Assembly: GCA_964512985.1 (NCBI GenBank)
Contig: CAZELI010000002.1
Span: forward strand, 1 to 64,000
Reading direction: 5' to 3'
DNA from: CAYPGT01 sp964512985
GTDB lineage: Bacteria > Cyanobacteriota > Vampirovibrionia > LMEP-6097
DNA: 64,000 bases
In this document: positions 52,476 through 60,028 of the stretch, piece after piece
How positions within the stretch are numbered: the first letter of the stretch is position 1
Layout of the letters: every line of letters starts with the position of its first letter
Notes under the pieces: model-generated
What the model saw: the letters and a program-made list of their open reading frames with translations, nothing else
What the model was told of the DNA's origin: nothing
Database searches by the model: none
Translations under genes and position numbers: made by a program

Positions 52476-53846
52476 ATGCAAGAACTAGAAGCCATAAGTC
52501 CAATAGACGGTAGATATAGAAAGAAAGTTGAATCACTTAAAACCTATTTTAGCGAAGCTGCTTTAATTCAATATAGAACTAGAGTTGAAATCGAATATTT
52601 AATCGCTTTATCAGAAACTAAGGGTTTAAACCTTAGGGCTCTTACTCAAGCTGAAAAAACTCAATTAATTAATATCTATAAGAACTTTACCCTTGCTGAT
52701 GCCGAGATGGTAAAAGACAAGGAAGCTATCACTAATCATGATGTTAAGTCTGTAGAGTATTTTCTCAAGGAAAAGCTCACGGGTACTTCACTTGAAGATA
52801 TCGTGGAGTGGATACACTTTGCACTTACTTCAGAAGATATCAATAATCTTGCTTACGCTTTAATGCTTAGTGAGGCTATTCATAATGAAATAATTCCAGC
52901 AATGCAAAATCTCGTATCTATAATTGATGGATTTGCTGATGCTAATAAATCTGTGTCTATGCTAGCTAGAACACATGGTCAATCTGCTTCTCCGACTACA
53001 TTTGGTAAAGAGATGAAGGTCTTCAGCGCAAGATTAACAAGACAATTAGAGCAGCTTCAATCTTATAAAATTCTTGCTAAATTAAATGGTGCAACTGGTA
53101 ACTATAACGCTCATATGATTGCATTCCCTAAGATTAATTGGACAAAATTCACTTGTAAGTTTATTGATAAGTTAAACCAGGATTTAACAATTAAACTTGA
53201 AACTAATTTATTAACGACACAGATTGAGTCTCATGATACTTATGCTGAATTATTTGATATAATTTCTCGTTTTAATACTATTCTTATTAGTTTTAATCAA
53301 GACATTTGGCGTTATATTAGTGATAACTGGGTATCCCAGAAACCTAAAGCCGGAGAAGTTGGTTCTTCAACTATGCCGCATAAGGTCAATCCTATTGACT
53401 TTGAGAATAGCGAGGGTAATCTTGGACTGGCTAATGCCTTATTCGGTTTCTTTAAATCTAAATTACCTATTTCTAGACTGCAACGTGATCTAACAGACTC
53501 GACTGTCGTTCGCAATATGGGAGTTGCATTAGCTTATTCTTTAATTGCATATCAATCTGCTATTAAGGGACTAAGTAAAGTTTCTGTGAATGAAACTAAG
53601 ATTAAAGAAGCTCTATATGATCATCCAGAAGTTATAGCTGAAGCTATCCAAACTGTAATGCGTAGAGAAGGGAAAGCGGTTCCCTATGAGCAACTTAAAG
53701 AGCTTACTCGTGGTAAAAAAATTACTCTAGATGATTTTCAGAAGTTTATAAACGAACTTGATGTAAATAAAGAAGTAAAAGCTGAGTTACATGCAATTAG
53801 TCCTGAGAATTACATAGGAATTGCTGTGCAATTAGTGTCTGAGTGA
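52476..53846 (+). CDS. purB: Adenylosuccinate lyase
   Basis: Acts twice in purine synthesis (SAICAR and adenylosuccinate cleavage). With ATG 52476 it has 456 residues. The N-terminus ELEAISPIDGRYRKKVESL, LARTHGQSASPTTFGKE with a catalytic His, and the signature GSSTMPHKVNPIDFENSEGN are intact. The fit is to the E. coli-like long form. The upstream GTG at 52455 would add seven residues and is less like the family. It follows tRNA-Cys closely. Confidence 0.95.
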   Translation: MQELEAISPIDGRYRKKVESLKTYFSEAALIQYRTRVEIEYLIALSETKGLNLRALTQAEKTQLINIYKNFTLADAEMVKDKEAITNHDVKSVEYFLKEKLTGTSLEDIVEWIHFALTSEDINNLAYALMLSEAIHNEIIPAMQNLVSIIDGFADANKSVSMLARTHGQSASPTTFGKEMKVFSARLTRQLEQLQSYKILAKLNGATGNYNAHMIAFPKINWTKFTCKFIDKLNQDLTIKLETNLLTTQIESHDTYAELFDIISRFNTILISFNQDIWRYISDNWVSQKPKAGEVGSSTMPHKVNPIDFENSEGNLGLANALFGFFKSKLPISRLQRDLTDSTVVRNMGVALAYSLIAYQSAIKGLSKVSVNETKIKEALYDHPEVIAEAIQTVMRREGKAVPYEQLKELTRGKKITLDDFQKFINELDVNKEVKAELHAISPENYIGIAVQLVSE

Positions 53847-53849
53847 TTG

Positions 53850-54326
53850 TCATTTACTCGTTTTTCCTCTAACCATAGCAATAGTTCCAGTTCTGGATAC
53901 TTCCTTGATGCCATAAGGTCCGAGGATTTGAATAATTGATGAGATCTTCTCATTGTCACCAACGGCTTCTATAATAATAGAATCATCAGCTACATCAATA
54001 ATGCGTGATCTGAATAGAGATGCAATTTCTATAATCTCACTACGATTAGCTCTAGAGGATACTTTAATCAATGCAAGTTCTCTATCTATAAAGCTTTGTG
54101 CAGAAAGATTAGATACTTTAATGGTGTTGATTAATTTATAAAGTTGCTTTTGAATTTGTTCAACATCAGCGATATCAGTAACTATAACCATACGGCTAAG
54201 ACCATCCGTCTCCGAAGGACCAACAGTAATACTGTCTATGTTATAGCCGCGACGACTAAACATACCAGAAATCCTAGCTAGGACACCCGATTCATTTTCG
54301 ACCAAAACTGATAGTACGTTGCGCAT
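53850..54326 (-). CDS. ilvH: Acetolactate synthase small (regulatory) subunit
   Basis: Regulates acetohydroxyacid synthase in branched-chain amino-acid synthesis. The 158 residues contain the N-terminal ACT domain (VLVENESGVLARISGMFSRR followed by GYNIDSITVG) that binds valine, and the C-terminal domain ending FGPYGI-like ILGPYGIKEVSRTGTIAMVR. The large subunit gene is not adjacent. A TAATAC box is 6 nt before the ATG. It converges with purB, 3 nt apart. Confidence 0.94.
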   Translation of the reverse strand: MRNVLSVLVENESGVLARISGMFSRRGYNIDSITVGPSETDGLSRMVIVTDIADVEQIQKQLYKLINTIKVSNLSAQSFIDRELALIKVSSRANRSEIIEIASLFRSRIIDVADDSIIIEAVGDNEKISSIIQILGPYGIKEVSRTGTIAMVRGKTSK

Positions 54327-54375
54327 AGTCCAGTATTACTTACCCACTGGAGCATTTATAATAGCATTTTTGAAT

Positions 54376-54732
54376 TTATTCTACTCTAATTCTGTCGACA
54401 ACTGATACTACTCCAGGTAGTTCACTAACTACTCTTAATGCAAGCTCTTTCTCTGAGAAGTTGTCCACTGTGCCAGATAGGGTTACATTGCCATCATCTA
54501 CTTTGAAGCTTATATCATCGTCTAACTCGTTCATACTATCGATTTTACTGTCGACATCATTACGGATAGTAGTATCATCCTTAGACACTCTAGGGGTTTG
54601 CGTTGTAGTTACTCTAGTTTCTTTGTATGAATAAGATGATTTCTCTTCTTCGTCATTAGCTTTTGCACTGTGGCTAATTCCTAATGTTAAGCAAAGAATA
54701 CTTGCTATTGATAGTAATTTTGAAATTTTCAT
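54376..54732 (-). CDS. Exported BON-domain protein
   Basis: A 118-residue periplasmic protein. It has a signal peptide (KLLSIASILCLTLGISHSAKA), a Thr/Lys-rich linker and one BON domain at about residues 52-116 (TTIRNDVDSKIDSMNEL, VTLSGTVDNFSEKELALRVV, GVVSVVDRI). BON domains bind phospholipid or anchor to the envelope. ATG 54732 is chosen since AAGGAGAAC precedes it; the longer frame from 54780 has no ribosome site. Confidence 0.85.
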   Translation of the reverse strand: MKISKLLSIASILCLTLGISHSAKANDEEEKSSYSYKETRVTTTQTPRVSKDDTTIRNDVDSKIDSMNELDDDISFKVDDGNVTLSGTVDNFSEKELALRVVSELPGVVSVVDRIRVE

Positions 54733-54829
54733 TTTGTTCTCCTTCTTGAAATTGTTGTTATATAATTTATTATTTATCAAATTATTTCAATACTAATTAT
54801 TATAGCACAATTAGTTGATTGAAACATTT

Positions 54830-55264
54830 TTATTTTTCTTCGATTAAATCTACTCGTAGTTGGTGGCGCCCGCCAGCAAACTCGGTATTAAGCCAAGTGT
54901 TTACAATACTTTCAGCAAGTTCTTTATCAATAAATCTTGCTCCCATAACTAAAATATTAGAGTCATTATGTTCACGGCTTAATTTAGCATATTCAACAGA
55001 AGTACAAAGCGCTGCTCTAATGCCTTCATGACGATTAGCAGCCATACTCATACCAATGCCACTGCCACATACTAAAATACCCCTAGCCTTAGTTGCTAAG
55101 ACTTCCTTGGCGACTTGATGAGCATAGTCGGGATAATTTACAGAATCAAGTGAATTACAACCTAAGTCTTTAACTTCATATTTATTATTCTGTAGATAGT
55201 TCTTAATATGCTCTTTCAGTTCGTAGCCTGCATGATCTGAAGCTATGATTATTTCTTCTGACAT
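54830..55264 (-). CDS. rpiB: Ribose-5-phosphate isomerase B
   Basis: Interconverts ribose-5-phosphate and ribulose-5-phosphate. The 144-residue protein (start 55264) has IIASDHAGYELKEHI at the N-terminus, and the active-site region GILVCGSGIGMSMAANRHEGIRAA with the catalytic cysteine. RpiB length is usual at about 145. The TATAAT box at 55271-55276 is 6 nt upstream of this ATG, so the longer frame from 55300 is rejected. Confidence 0.94.
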   Translation of the reverse strand: MSEEIIIASDHAGYELKEHIKNYLQNNKYEVKDLGCNSLDSVNYPDYAHQVAKEVLATKARGILVCGSGIGMSMAANRHEGIRAALCTSVEYAKLSREHNDSNILVMGARFIDKELAESIVNTWLNTEFAGGRHQLRVDLIEEK

Positions 55265-55270
55265 AACTAT

Positions 55271-55276
55271 ATTATA
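55271..55276 (-). promoter_or_regulatory. Pribnow box of rpiB, leaderless configuration
   Basis: On the minus strand TATAAT is followed by six bases and then the rpiB ATG. No Shine-Dalgarno fits in the space. Confidence 0.6.
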
Positions 55277-55346
55277 TCTAATTAGTAACCACTCACCCAT
55301 TAAATAATATTTTCTATTAAAAATCCTTCAAACCAGGATGGTGTAT

Positions 55347-55445
55347 GGGTTCCGCCGCTGCGCGGCGGTTGCGCTGCGCGCGGCTTGAGATATATTTTAT
55401 TTCAGCAGTCCGCAGGACGAACCGCGCCGCAGGCGCGGAACCACA
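55347..55445. repeat. GC-rich palindromic element, family 2, copy C
   Basis: Begins GGGTTCCGCCGCTGCGCGGC, continues with a TTGCGCTGCGCGCGGC hairpin, then CAGTCCGCAGGACGAACCG and ends GCGCCGCAGGCGCGGAACC-AC. The hairpin loops differ from copies A and B by compensating changes (CTGC for CTTC, GCAGG for GAAGG), so pairing is kept. It lies between rpiB and atpH. Confidence 0.88.
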
Positions 55446-55468
55446 AGAAAAAAATGTGTGTAACTACT

Positions 55469-56002
55469 CTAATTCAGTAATAATGCTCTTAAGTTCTTTA
55501 ATTTAGCTTTAAGGCTTGAGTCTATTACTTTATTGGCCATCTGAATTTTAATACCTGCAATTAAAGATTCATCTATCGTATTATTGATCTCGATTTTTTT
55601 CTTAAGACCAGCTTCTAAGCTAGCTCTTATATCCTCTAGTTCATGATCTTGAAGTACTGATGCTGAGCTAACTTCAGCGAGTTCTATATTGGCTCTGGAT
55701 AAATAAATCTGTTTATAATTATCAGCAAGAAGTGGCACTAAAGCAATTCTACGTTTTTCAAGTAAAACTAATAATGTATTTAAAACTTCTTTCTGTACTT
55801 TATCTTTAAAAATCTTGTTAAGTAATTGCTGTTTAACATCGCGACCGTATTGTGGATTAGCTAAGAAACTTGTTAACTCCTGAGAGCCATTGAATGTATC
55901 CTTAACTAGAATAAGATCTTCTAATACTGTTTCACCTTCTCTTAGCTCAGCAAGAGCCTCTGCGTACTTTTTAGCGATTAAATTGTCTTTTTGGCTTTGC
56001 AT
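55469..56002 (-). CDS. atpH: F-type ATP synthase delta subunit
   Basis: Connects F1 to the peripheral stalk. The 177-residue protein has the OSCP/delta pattern: KKYAEALAELREGE, SFLANPQYGRDVKQQLL, NTLLVLLEKRRIALVP and the C-terminal GIKIQMANKVIDSSLKAKL. It is the last gene of the atpE-atpF'-atpF-atpH unit. atpA, which usually follows, is missing here. Confidence 0.92.
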   Translation of the reverse strand: MQSQKDNLIAKKYAEALAELREGETVLEDLILVKDTFNGSQELTSFLANPQYGRDVKQQLLNKIFKDKVQKEVLNTLLVLLEKRRIALVPLLADNYKQIYLSRANIELAEVSSASVLQDHELEDIRASLEAGLKKKIEINNTIDESLIAGIKIQMANKVIDSSLKAKLKNLRALLLN

Positions 56003-56020
56003 TATTTTTAAGTTAGTGTT

Positions 56021-56515
56021 TTATTTTATTTCGGCTAAATCTTGTTTTAATTTGGACTTAATTAGAGCATCAACTTCTGATTTCTGTAATCGTAATGCTT
56101 TCTCTGTTTCTGCTAAGGCTGCATTTGCTATTTCTTTCTTGATGCTATCTATGGCAAGTGTTTTTTGCATCTCGATTTCTTTAGCAGCGCTTAGGTTCAT
56201 CTTGTCGATTTCTAATCTAGCTTCTTCCATTACTTTATATCCAAGCTTCTCAGCAGTATCCTTAGCTGTGATAACAATTCTCTCAGCCTCAAGCTTAGTC
56301 TTCTCTATTTCTTTCTCTATTTCCTGTAGTTTTAGTTCGGCAAGCTCACGTGCTTCTTTAGCTGCTGCAATTTCTCTTTCTAATTCTTGCTTGCGTTTGC
56401 TTTGGGATTCTGGTAAAAACTTGCATAATACATAAGCTACTAGACTAAAAGCCACTGCAAAATTCAGTATGTTACTGTCAAGTATTAGTTTAAATAAATT
56501 AGTTTCTTCGTGCAT
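56021..56515 (-). CDS. atpF: F-type ATP synthase b subunit
   Basis: Peripheral stalk. The 164 residues have an N-terminal membrane helix (ILNFAVAFSLVAYVLCKFL) and a long charged coiled coil with few breaks. It is the second of two b-type genes, as in cyanobacteria and plastids. It is 18 nt upstream of atpH and directly abuts the b' gene. Confidence 0.87.
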   Translation of the reverse strand: MHEETNLFKLILDSNILNFAVAFSLVAYVLCKFLPESQSKRKQELEREIAAAKEARELAELKLQEIEKEIEKTKLEAERIVITAKDTAEKLGYKVMEEARLEIDKMNLSAAKEIEMQKTLAIDSIKKEIANAALAETEKALRLQKSEVDALIKSKLKQDLAEIK

Positions 56516-56977
56516 TTAAGATGTAAGTGCTTCTTTAGCTCTGGGTCTTTGAATTTCACCTAATAATTTATCGACTGAGCTGCTAACTACTTCTGCTATA
56601 AGATTATCAATATTCGATCTAATCTTGTCTGACTCTCTATTCAATCCTTCTAGACTAGTATTTAACCTATCTTGAAGCTTAATCCTATTATCATCAAGAA
56701 ATTTTTGCTTGTTGACATTGGCTACTGTTAAAGCTTCGGAGACTAAACTATGAGCCTGCTCTTTTGCTTTAGTAAGAATATTACTAGGGTTCTTAGTTAG
56801 AATTTCATCTTGAATTTGCTTTTGAAGAGACTTACTCTTCTGAAGGTTTTCTGCAATGAAATTTTCTCGCTCATTAATCACTCTGGCTAATGGATCAAAG
56901 AAGCAAAGCTTCATCAAACCCAGAAATACAATGAAGCTGAGTGTGAATAATACTGCGGTAAAGTCTAAATTAACCAT
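56516..56977 (-). CDS. atpF': F-type ATP synthase b' subunit
   Basis: Second b-type stalk subunit (also called AtpG in cyanobacteria). The 153 residues have an N-terminal membrane helix (TAVLFTLSFIVFLGLMKLCF, then FDPLARVINEREN) followed by a coiled coil. It lies first of the two, as in the c-b'-b-delta order of cyanobacteria. A satellite-based hairpin lies between it and atpE. Confidence 0.85.
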   Translation of the reverse strand: MVNLDFTAVLFTLSFIVFLGLMKLCFFDPLARVINERENFIAENLQKSKSLQKQIQDEILTKNPSNILTKAKEQAHSLVSEALTVANVNKQKFLDDNRIKLQDRLNTSLEGLNRESDKIRSNIDNLIAEVVSSSVDKLLGEIQRPRAKEALTS

Positions 56978-56982
56978 AATAA

Positions 56983-57049
56983 AGTGTCTAAGTGTCTGAG
57001 TGTCTGGGTGGATATGTAGCAGGCACTCACAACCCAGTCACTCAGACAC
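56983..57049 (-). repeat. 8-bp satellite (copy 3) forming an inverted repeat between atpE and atpF'
   Basis: The plus strand reads AGTGTCTAAGTGTCTGAGTG with further octamers to 57012, and 57032-57049 holds the reverse complement. Arms 56992-57009 and 57032-57049 match at 17 of 18 positions with a 22-nt loop. In the transcript it forms a stable hairpin just after atpE, without a T-run. Confidence 0.8.
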
Positions 57050-57057
57050 TGCTTAAT

Positions 57058-57294
57058 TTATCCTATTTTGTAAAATAACAAAATAGACATTAGCCAAGCA
57101 AGAATACCAAGGGCTTCCGACATACCTGCAAAAATAATTGCATTAGTAAATAAAGAACCTGTATGTTCTGGTTGTCTTGCTGCACCTTCTAACATTTTAC
57201 CAGCTACATTTCCTACTCCTAGAGCTGGTCCAGTAACTCCTAAAGCTGCAATTCCAGTACCTATTGCTAAACCTAATGTATCTAATCCTTCCAT
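57058..57294 (-). CDS. atpE: F-type ATP synthase c subunit
   Basis: Rotor-ring proteolipid of 78 residues with two membrane helices. The polar loop ARQPE follows the first helix and the ion-binding glutamate lies in FAGMSEALGILAW of the second. The residues around it lack the Gln/Ser/Thr set of sodium-type rings, so a proton ring is likely. GAGGAG lies upstream of the ATG and a TATAAT box further up. atpB is not upstream; fliE diverges instead. Confidence 0.94.
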   Translation of the reverse strand: MEGLDTLGLAIGTGIAALGVTGPALGVGNVAGKMLEGAARQPEHTGSLFTNAIIFAGMSEALGILAWLMSILLFYKIG

Positions 57295-57398
57295 TGATAA
57301 TTTTCTCCTCGTTGCGATTATATCAAAATACCTAAAATCAGCAAGGAAATTTGTTCTGCCTTAACTAAATCATAACTTTGATTTAGTTAGATGTACTC

Positions 57399-57755
57399 AT
57401 GAATTCATTTAGTCAACAAGGATTAGATTCTATGTTTAAGGCTCAGGGTTACGGTAGCATGCCGCTGCCACCTGGTTTACCTGATGGACAGAAGCAATTA
57501 TATGGTCACATTAGTGGCGGTAATCAAGTCTCTGGTGCGACTTTTGGCGATACAATCAGTCACATGTTGAATCAAGCCAACGCTACTTTGGGAAAACCAG
57601 AGCAATTAACTATTGAAGCCGTTAAAACTGGCAAGGTTGACATACATGAAGTTATGATCGCCTTAGGTAAGTCTGGAGTAGCATTTAAGCTAATTACAGC
57701 AGTAACTCAAAAAATAGTTGGAGCATTTGATAAGTTAAGTAGTATGCAAGTTTAA
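57399..57755 (+). CDS. fliE: Flagellar hook-basal body protein FliE
   Basis: Joins the MS ring to the rod and is exported by the flagellar apparatus. The 118 residues end in the family pattern TGKVDIHEVMIALGKSGVAF followed by KIVGAFDKLSSMQV (family end YKEIM-R-MQV). The N-terminal 40 residues are Gly/Pro-rich and specific to this organism. It opens the fli cluster, 132 nt before fliF. Confidence 0.92.
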   Translation: MNSFSQQGLDSMFKAQGYGSMPLPPGLPDGQKQLYGHISGGNQVSGATFGDTISHMLNQANATLGKPEQLTIEAVKTGKVDIHEVMIALGKSGVAFKLITAVTQKIVGAFDKLSSMQV

Positions 57756-57887
57756 TCTTATATAAGTAAGGTGCAATACTTGGTAAATAACATATCTTTA
57801 ATTTATTCTGCTTCCTATGAGTTAATAAGGGGAATAAAATCCCTAGGCTTTTGTAACAAGGAAGCTGGAGAATAAACGCGCAAAATC

Positions 57888-59624
57888 ATGGCAGGCGAGG
57901 TCACAACAGGACAAGATTTAGATTTAGGTACAGGTGGAATAGCTGGCCCTAAAACCGCTGGTGTGCAGGGATTTTTTCAAGATATTTTTACAGATCCACA
58001 AAAACGTATATATGCAATTATTGCAGGTGTTGTTCTTTTGGCATTGTTTAGTTTTATGATTTTTTCTGTACCTAAATCAGATGAGAATAAAGGTAAATTA
58101 GTTAACTTAGTTCAAGAAACAGATCAAGCTAGAGCATTTGAAATAGTTGCCAAACTTAAGTCAGTAAACATCGACGCTAAAGTTGGTCCAGGTGAGAGAC
58201 CGGGCGACTACACAGTGCAAGTTTATGAGAAAGCCGTAGAAAGTTCTTACTTAGCATTGGCTAGAACTAATTTATTGCAAGATGATGATTACGGTTTGTT
58301 TGATTCTAATGATTGGGCATCGAGTGATTATGACAAACGCATCAAGCTATCACGTGCTATTAATGGTGATCTTTCAAGAATTCTCTCACGTATGGATGGA
58401 CTTAAGTCCGCTATTGTTAGGGTTAACATCCCTGAACAACAAATATTTACTGAGTTACAGTCAGCAACAACAGCAACTGTACAGATTGAGTTATTAAATG
58501 AAGGTGATGAGTTAACTAAGTCTCAAATCAAAAGTATTGTAAATTTACTTAGAGGTTATGTTCCTAATCTTGATAAAGAGAAGATTTCTATCGTAGATAC
58601 TCAAGGACGTAACTATAATATTTTTAAAGAAGATGATGAATCTGACACTGAGAACTATATTGATGAAGTAGAAAGAGTTAATAAGCTCATTAAAGAGAGA
58701 GTAGCTAAATATTTAGATGTAGTTTTAGGTCCTAAAAATTATGAAGTAAGTATCAGTGCTTCAGTTAGTCGCGAGAAAGTAGAACAACAAGAAACTTTAT
58801 ATAAAGAAGGTGCAGTTGGTTCAAGACATACTGATTCAGAGGTACTAGTCGCTGGTTCTAATCCTAATGTGGCTGGACCAGGCGGTGGCGGTAATAGTAA
58901 AGATTATAGTTCTCAATCTGTGAATGAAACATTGCTTCCAAGTTTTGAACAGAAGCAAGTAACTTATTTACCAGGTCGCGTTACTAAAGTAACAGTAGCA
59001 CTTGCAGTAGATAAAACTATACCAACTATGATCTCACTATCTCAATTACGTGAGAGTGTTGCTGCGGTGATTGGACCAGAAGCTACAGCTGAAGATGTGA
59101 AGCTTACTATTATTGATATGAATGCAATGAATGCTAATGCTGGTGCTATAGCTGTCGCTAAACCTACTTTCATTCAGCATATAAGTAATTTCTTCCGTGG
59201 TGGTATTTGGAGTGTCATCATGAAGATCTTTACTATAATCGCTATCATTATCGGTTTACTATTAGTGGCAATTATAAGTCTAAATTTCTTAAGTGCAGCT
59301 GCTAATAAGAATTATACGGAGGTTGATCCAAGCTTAGCTAATGAGTTTGGTCAAGTGATGAATGATGAAGCTGGTGGAGTAGATTATGGTGAAGCTGCAG
59401 CTTTAGCTCAACAAGAAGCGCTCCTGAAAGAAATGATGGGAGAGTCTTTTGAACCGACTGCAATACCAAAGGGACAAGCTAGTTCTTACTCAAGTGAGAA
59501 TCCAGTAGAGCAAGAAGATAAAATGCAGTTTGATAATTTATTGAATAATTTTCAGTCAGTGGCTAGTAGCAAGCCAGATATACTGGCGCGCAAAATACAA
59601 ATGTGGCTGGAAGAAGATTCTTAA
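57888..59624 (+). CDS. fliF: Flagellar MS-ring protein FliF
   Basis: Base of the flagellar basal body in the inner membrane. The 578 residues have two membrane helices (IYAIIAGVVLLALFSFMIF near residue 45, and IIAIIIGLLLVAIISLNFL near 455) and the periplasmic ring-building domain with IDAKVGPGERPGDYTVQVYE and LSRAINGDLSRIL. A Gly-rich loop is near residue 325. The cytoplasmic tail ends KPDILARKIQMWLEED, which matches the FliG-binding end of the family. Confidence 0.94.
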   Translation: MAGEVTTGQDLDLGTGGIAGPKTAGVQGFFQDIFTDPQKRIYAIIAGVVLLALFSFMIFSVPKSDENKGKLVNLVQETDQARAFEIVAKLKSVNIDAKVGPGERPGDYTVQVYEKAVESSYLALARTNLLQDDDYGLFDSNDWASSDYDKRIKLSRAINGDLSRILSRMDGLKSAIVRVNIPEQQIFTELQSATTATVQIELLNEGDELTKSQIKSIVNLLRGYVPNLDKEKISIVDTQGRNYNIFKEDDESDTENYIDEVERVNKLIKERVAKYLDVVLGPKNYEVSISASVSREKVEQQETLYKEGAVGSRHTDSEVLVAGSNPNVAGPGGGGNSKDYSSQSVNETLLPSFEQKQVTYLPGRVTKVTVALAVDKTIPTMISLSQLRESVAAVIGPEATAEDVKLTIIDMNAMNANAGAIAVAKPTFIQHISNFFRGGIWSVIMKIFTIIAIIIGLLLVAIISLNFLSAAANKNYTEVDPSLANEFGQVMNDEAGGVDYGEAAALAQQEALLKEMMGESFEPTAIPKGQASSYSSENPVEQEDKMQFDNLLNNFQSVASSKPDILARKIQMWLEEDS

Positions 59625-59653
59625 AATGAAAAGTGAGAGGAGTAGGGTTATAA

Positions 59654-60028
59654 ATGAAATTAGAAAGAAAATTAAAATCCTTAGCACTAATTCTTAGATC
59701 GTTACCTCCTTCAATTCAGAAAGCGATTTTTGAACAATTACCATTACCCCTGGTACAACGTATTAGTGATGTGGACTTAACTATAGATGAAACCTTATCT
59801 CAAGAAGATTGGGATTATTTCGCTCAATCTTGGCCTGAGTTCTATAAGCTAATAGAGAATGTTAGGCATGAATCTAAATTAGAGAGGAGTCATGAATATC
59901 TCGAATCTGAAAGACCTAAAGTGAGAGAGTATATTGAGTATCGTTTAAATAAACGCAATAATAGACCTAATCTTTCTCATGCCATTGCCAGAATAATTGA
60001 TGAAATGGTCTTGGAGTTTAAGTCGTAG
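59654..60028 (+). CDS. Short FliG-like protein in the fliG position
   Basis: A 124-residue protein between fliF and fliH. The stretch LKSLALILRSLPPSIQKAIF then EQLPLPLVQRISDVDLTID resembles the N-terminal FliF-binding domain of FliG (AAILLLSLPEE-V-L-H-L-EEVQRI). FliG is about 330 residues; its middle and torque-generating C-terminal domains are missing. The stop overlaps the start of fliH (TAGTG). It may be a minimal FliF adaptor, with torque FliG encoded elsewhere. The match is weak, so an unrelated small protein is possible. Confidence 0.55.
   Translation: MKLERKLKSLALILRSLPPSIQKAIFEQLPLPLVQRISDVDLTIDETLSQEDWDYFAQSWPEFYKLIENVRHESKLERSHEYLESERPKVREYIEYRLNKRNNRPNLSHAIARIIDEMVLEFKS

Noticed and set aside
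57058..57294. Sodium-type c ring
   Set aside because: The residues after the ion-binding Glu are Ala-Leu rather than Ser-Thr, and the helix-1 Gln is absent, so a proton ring is more likely.
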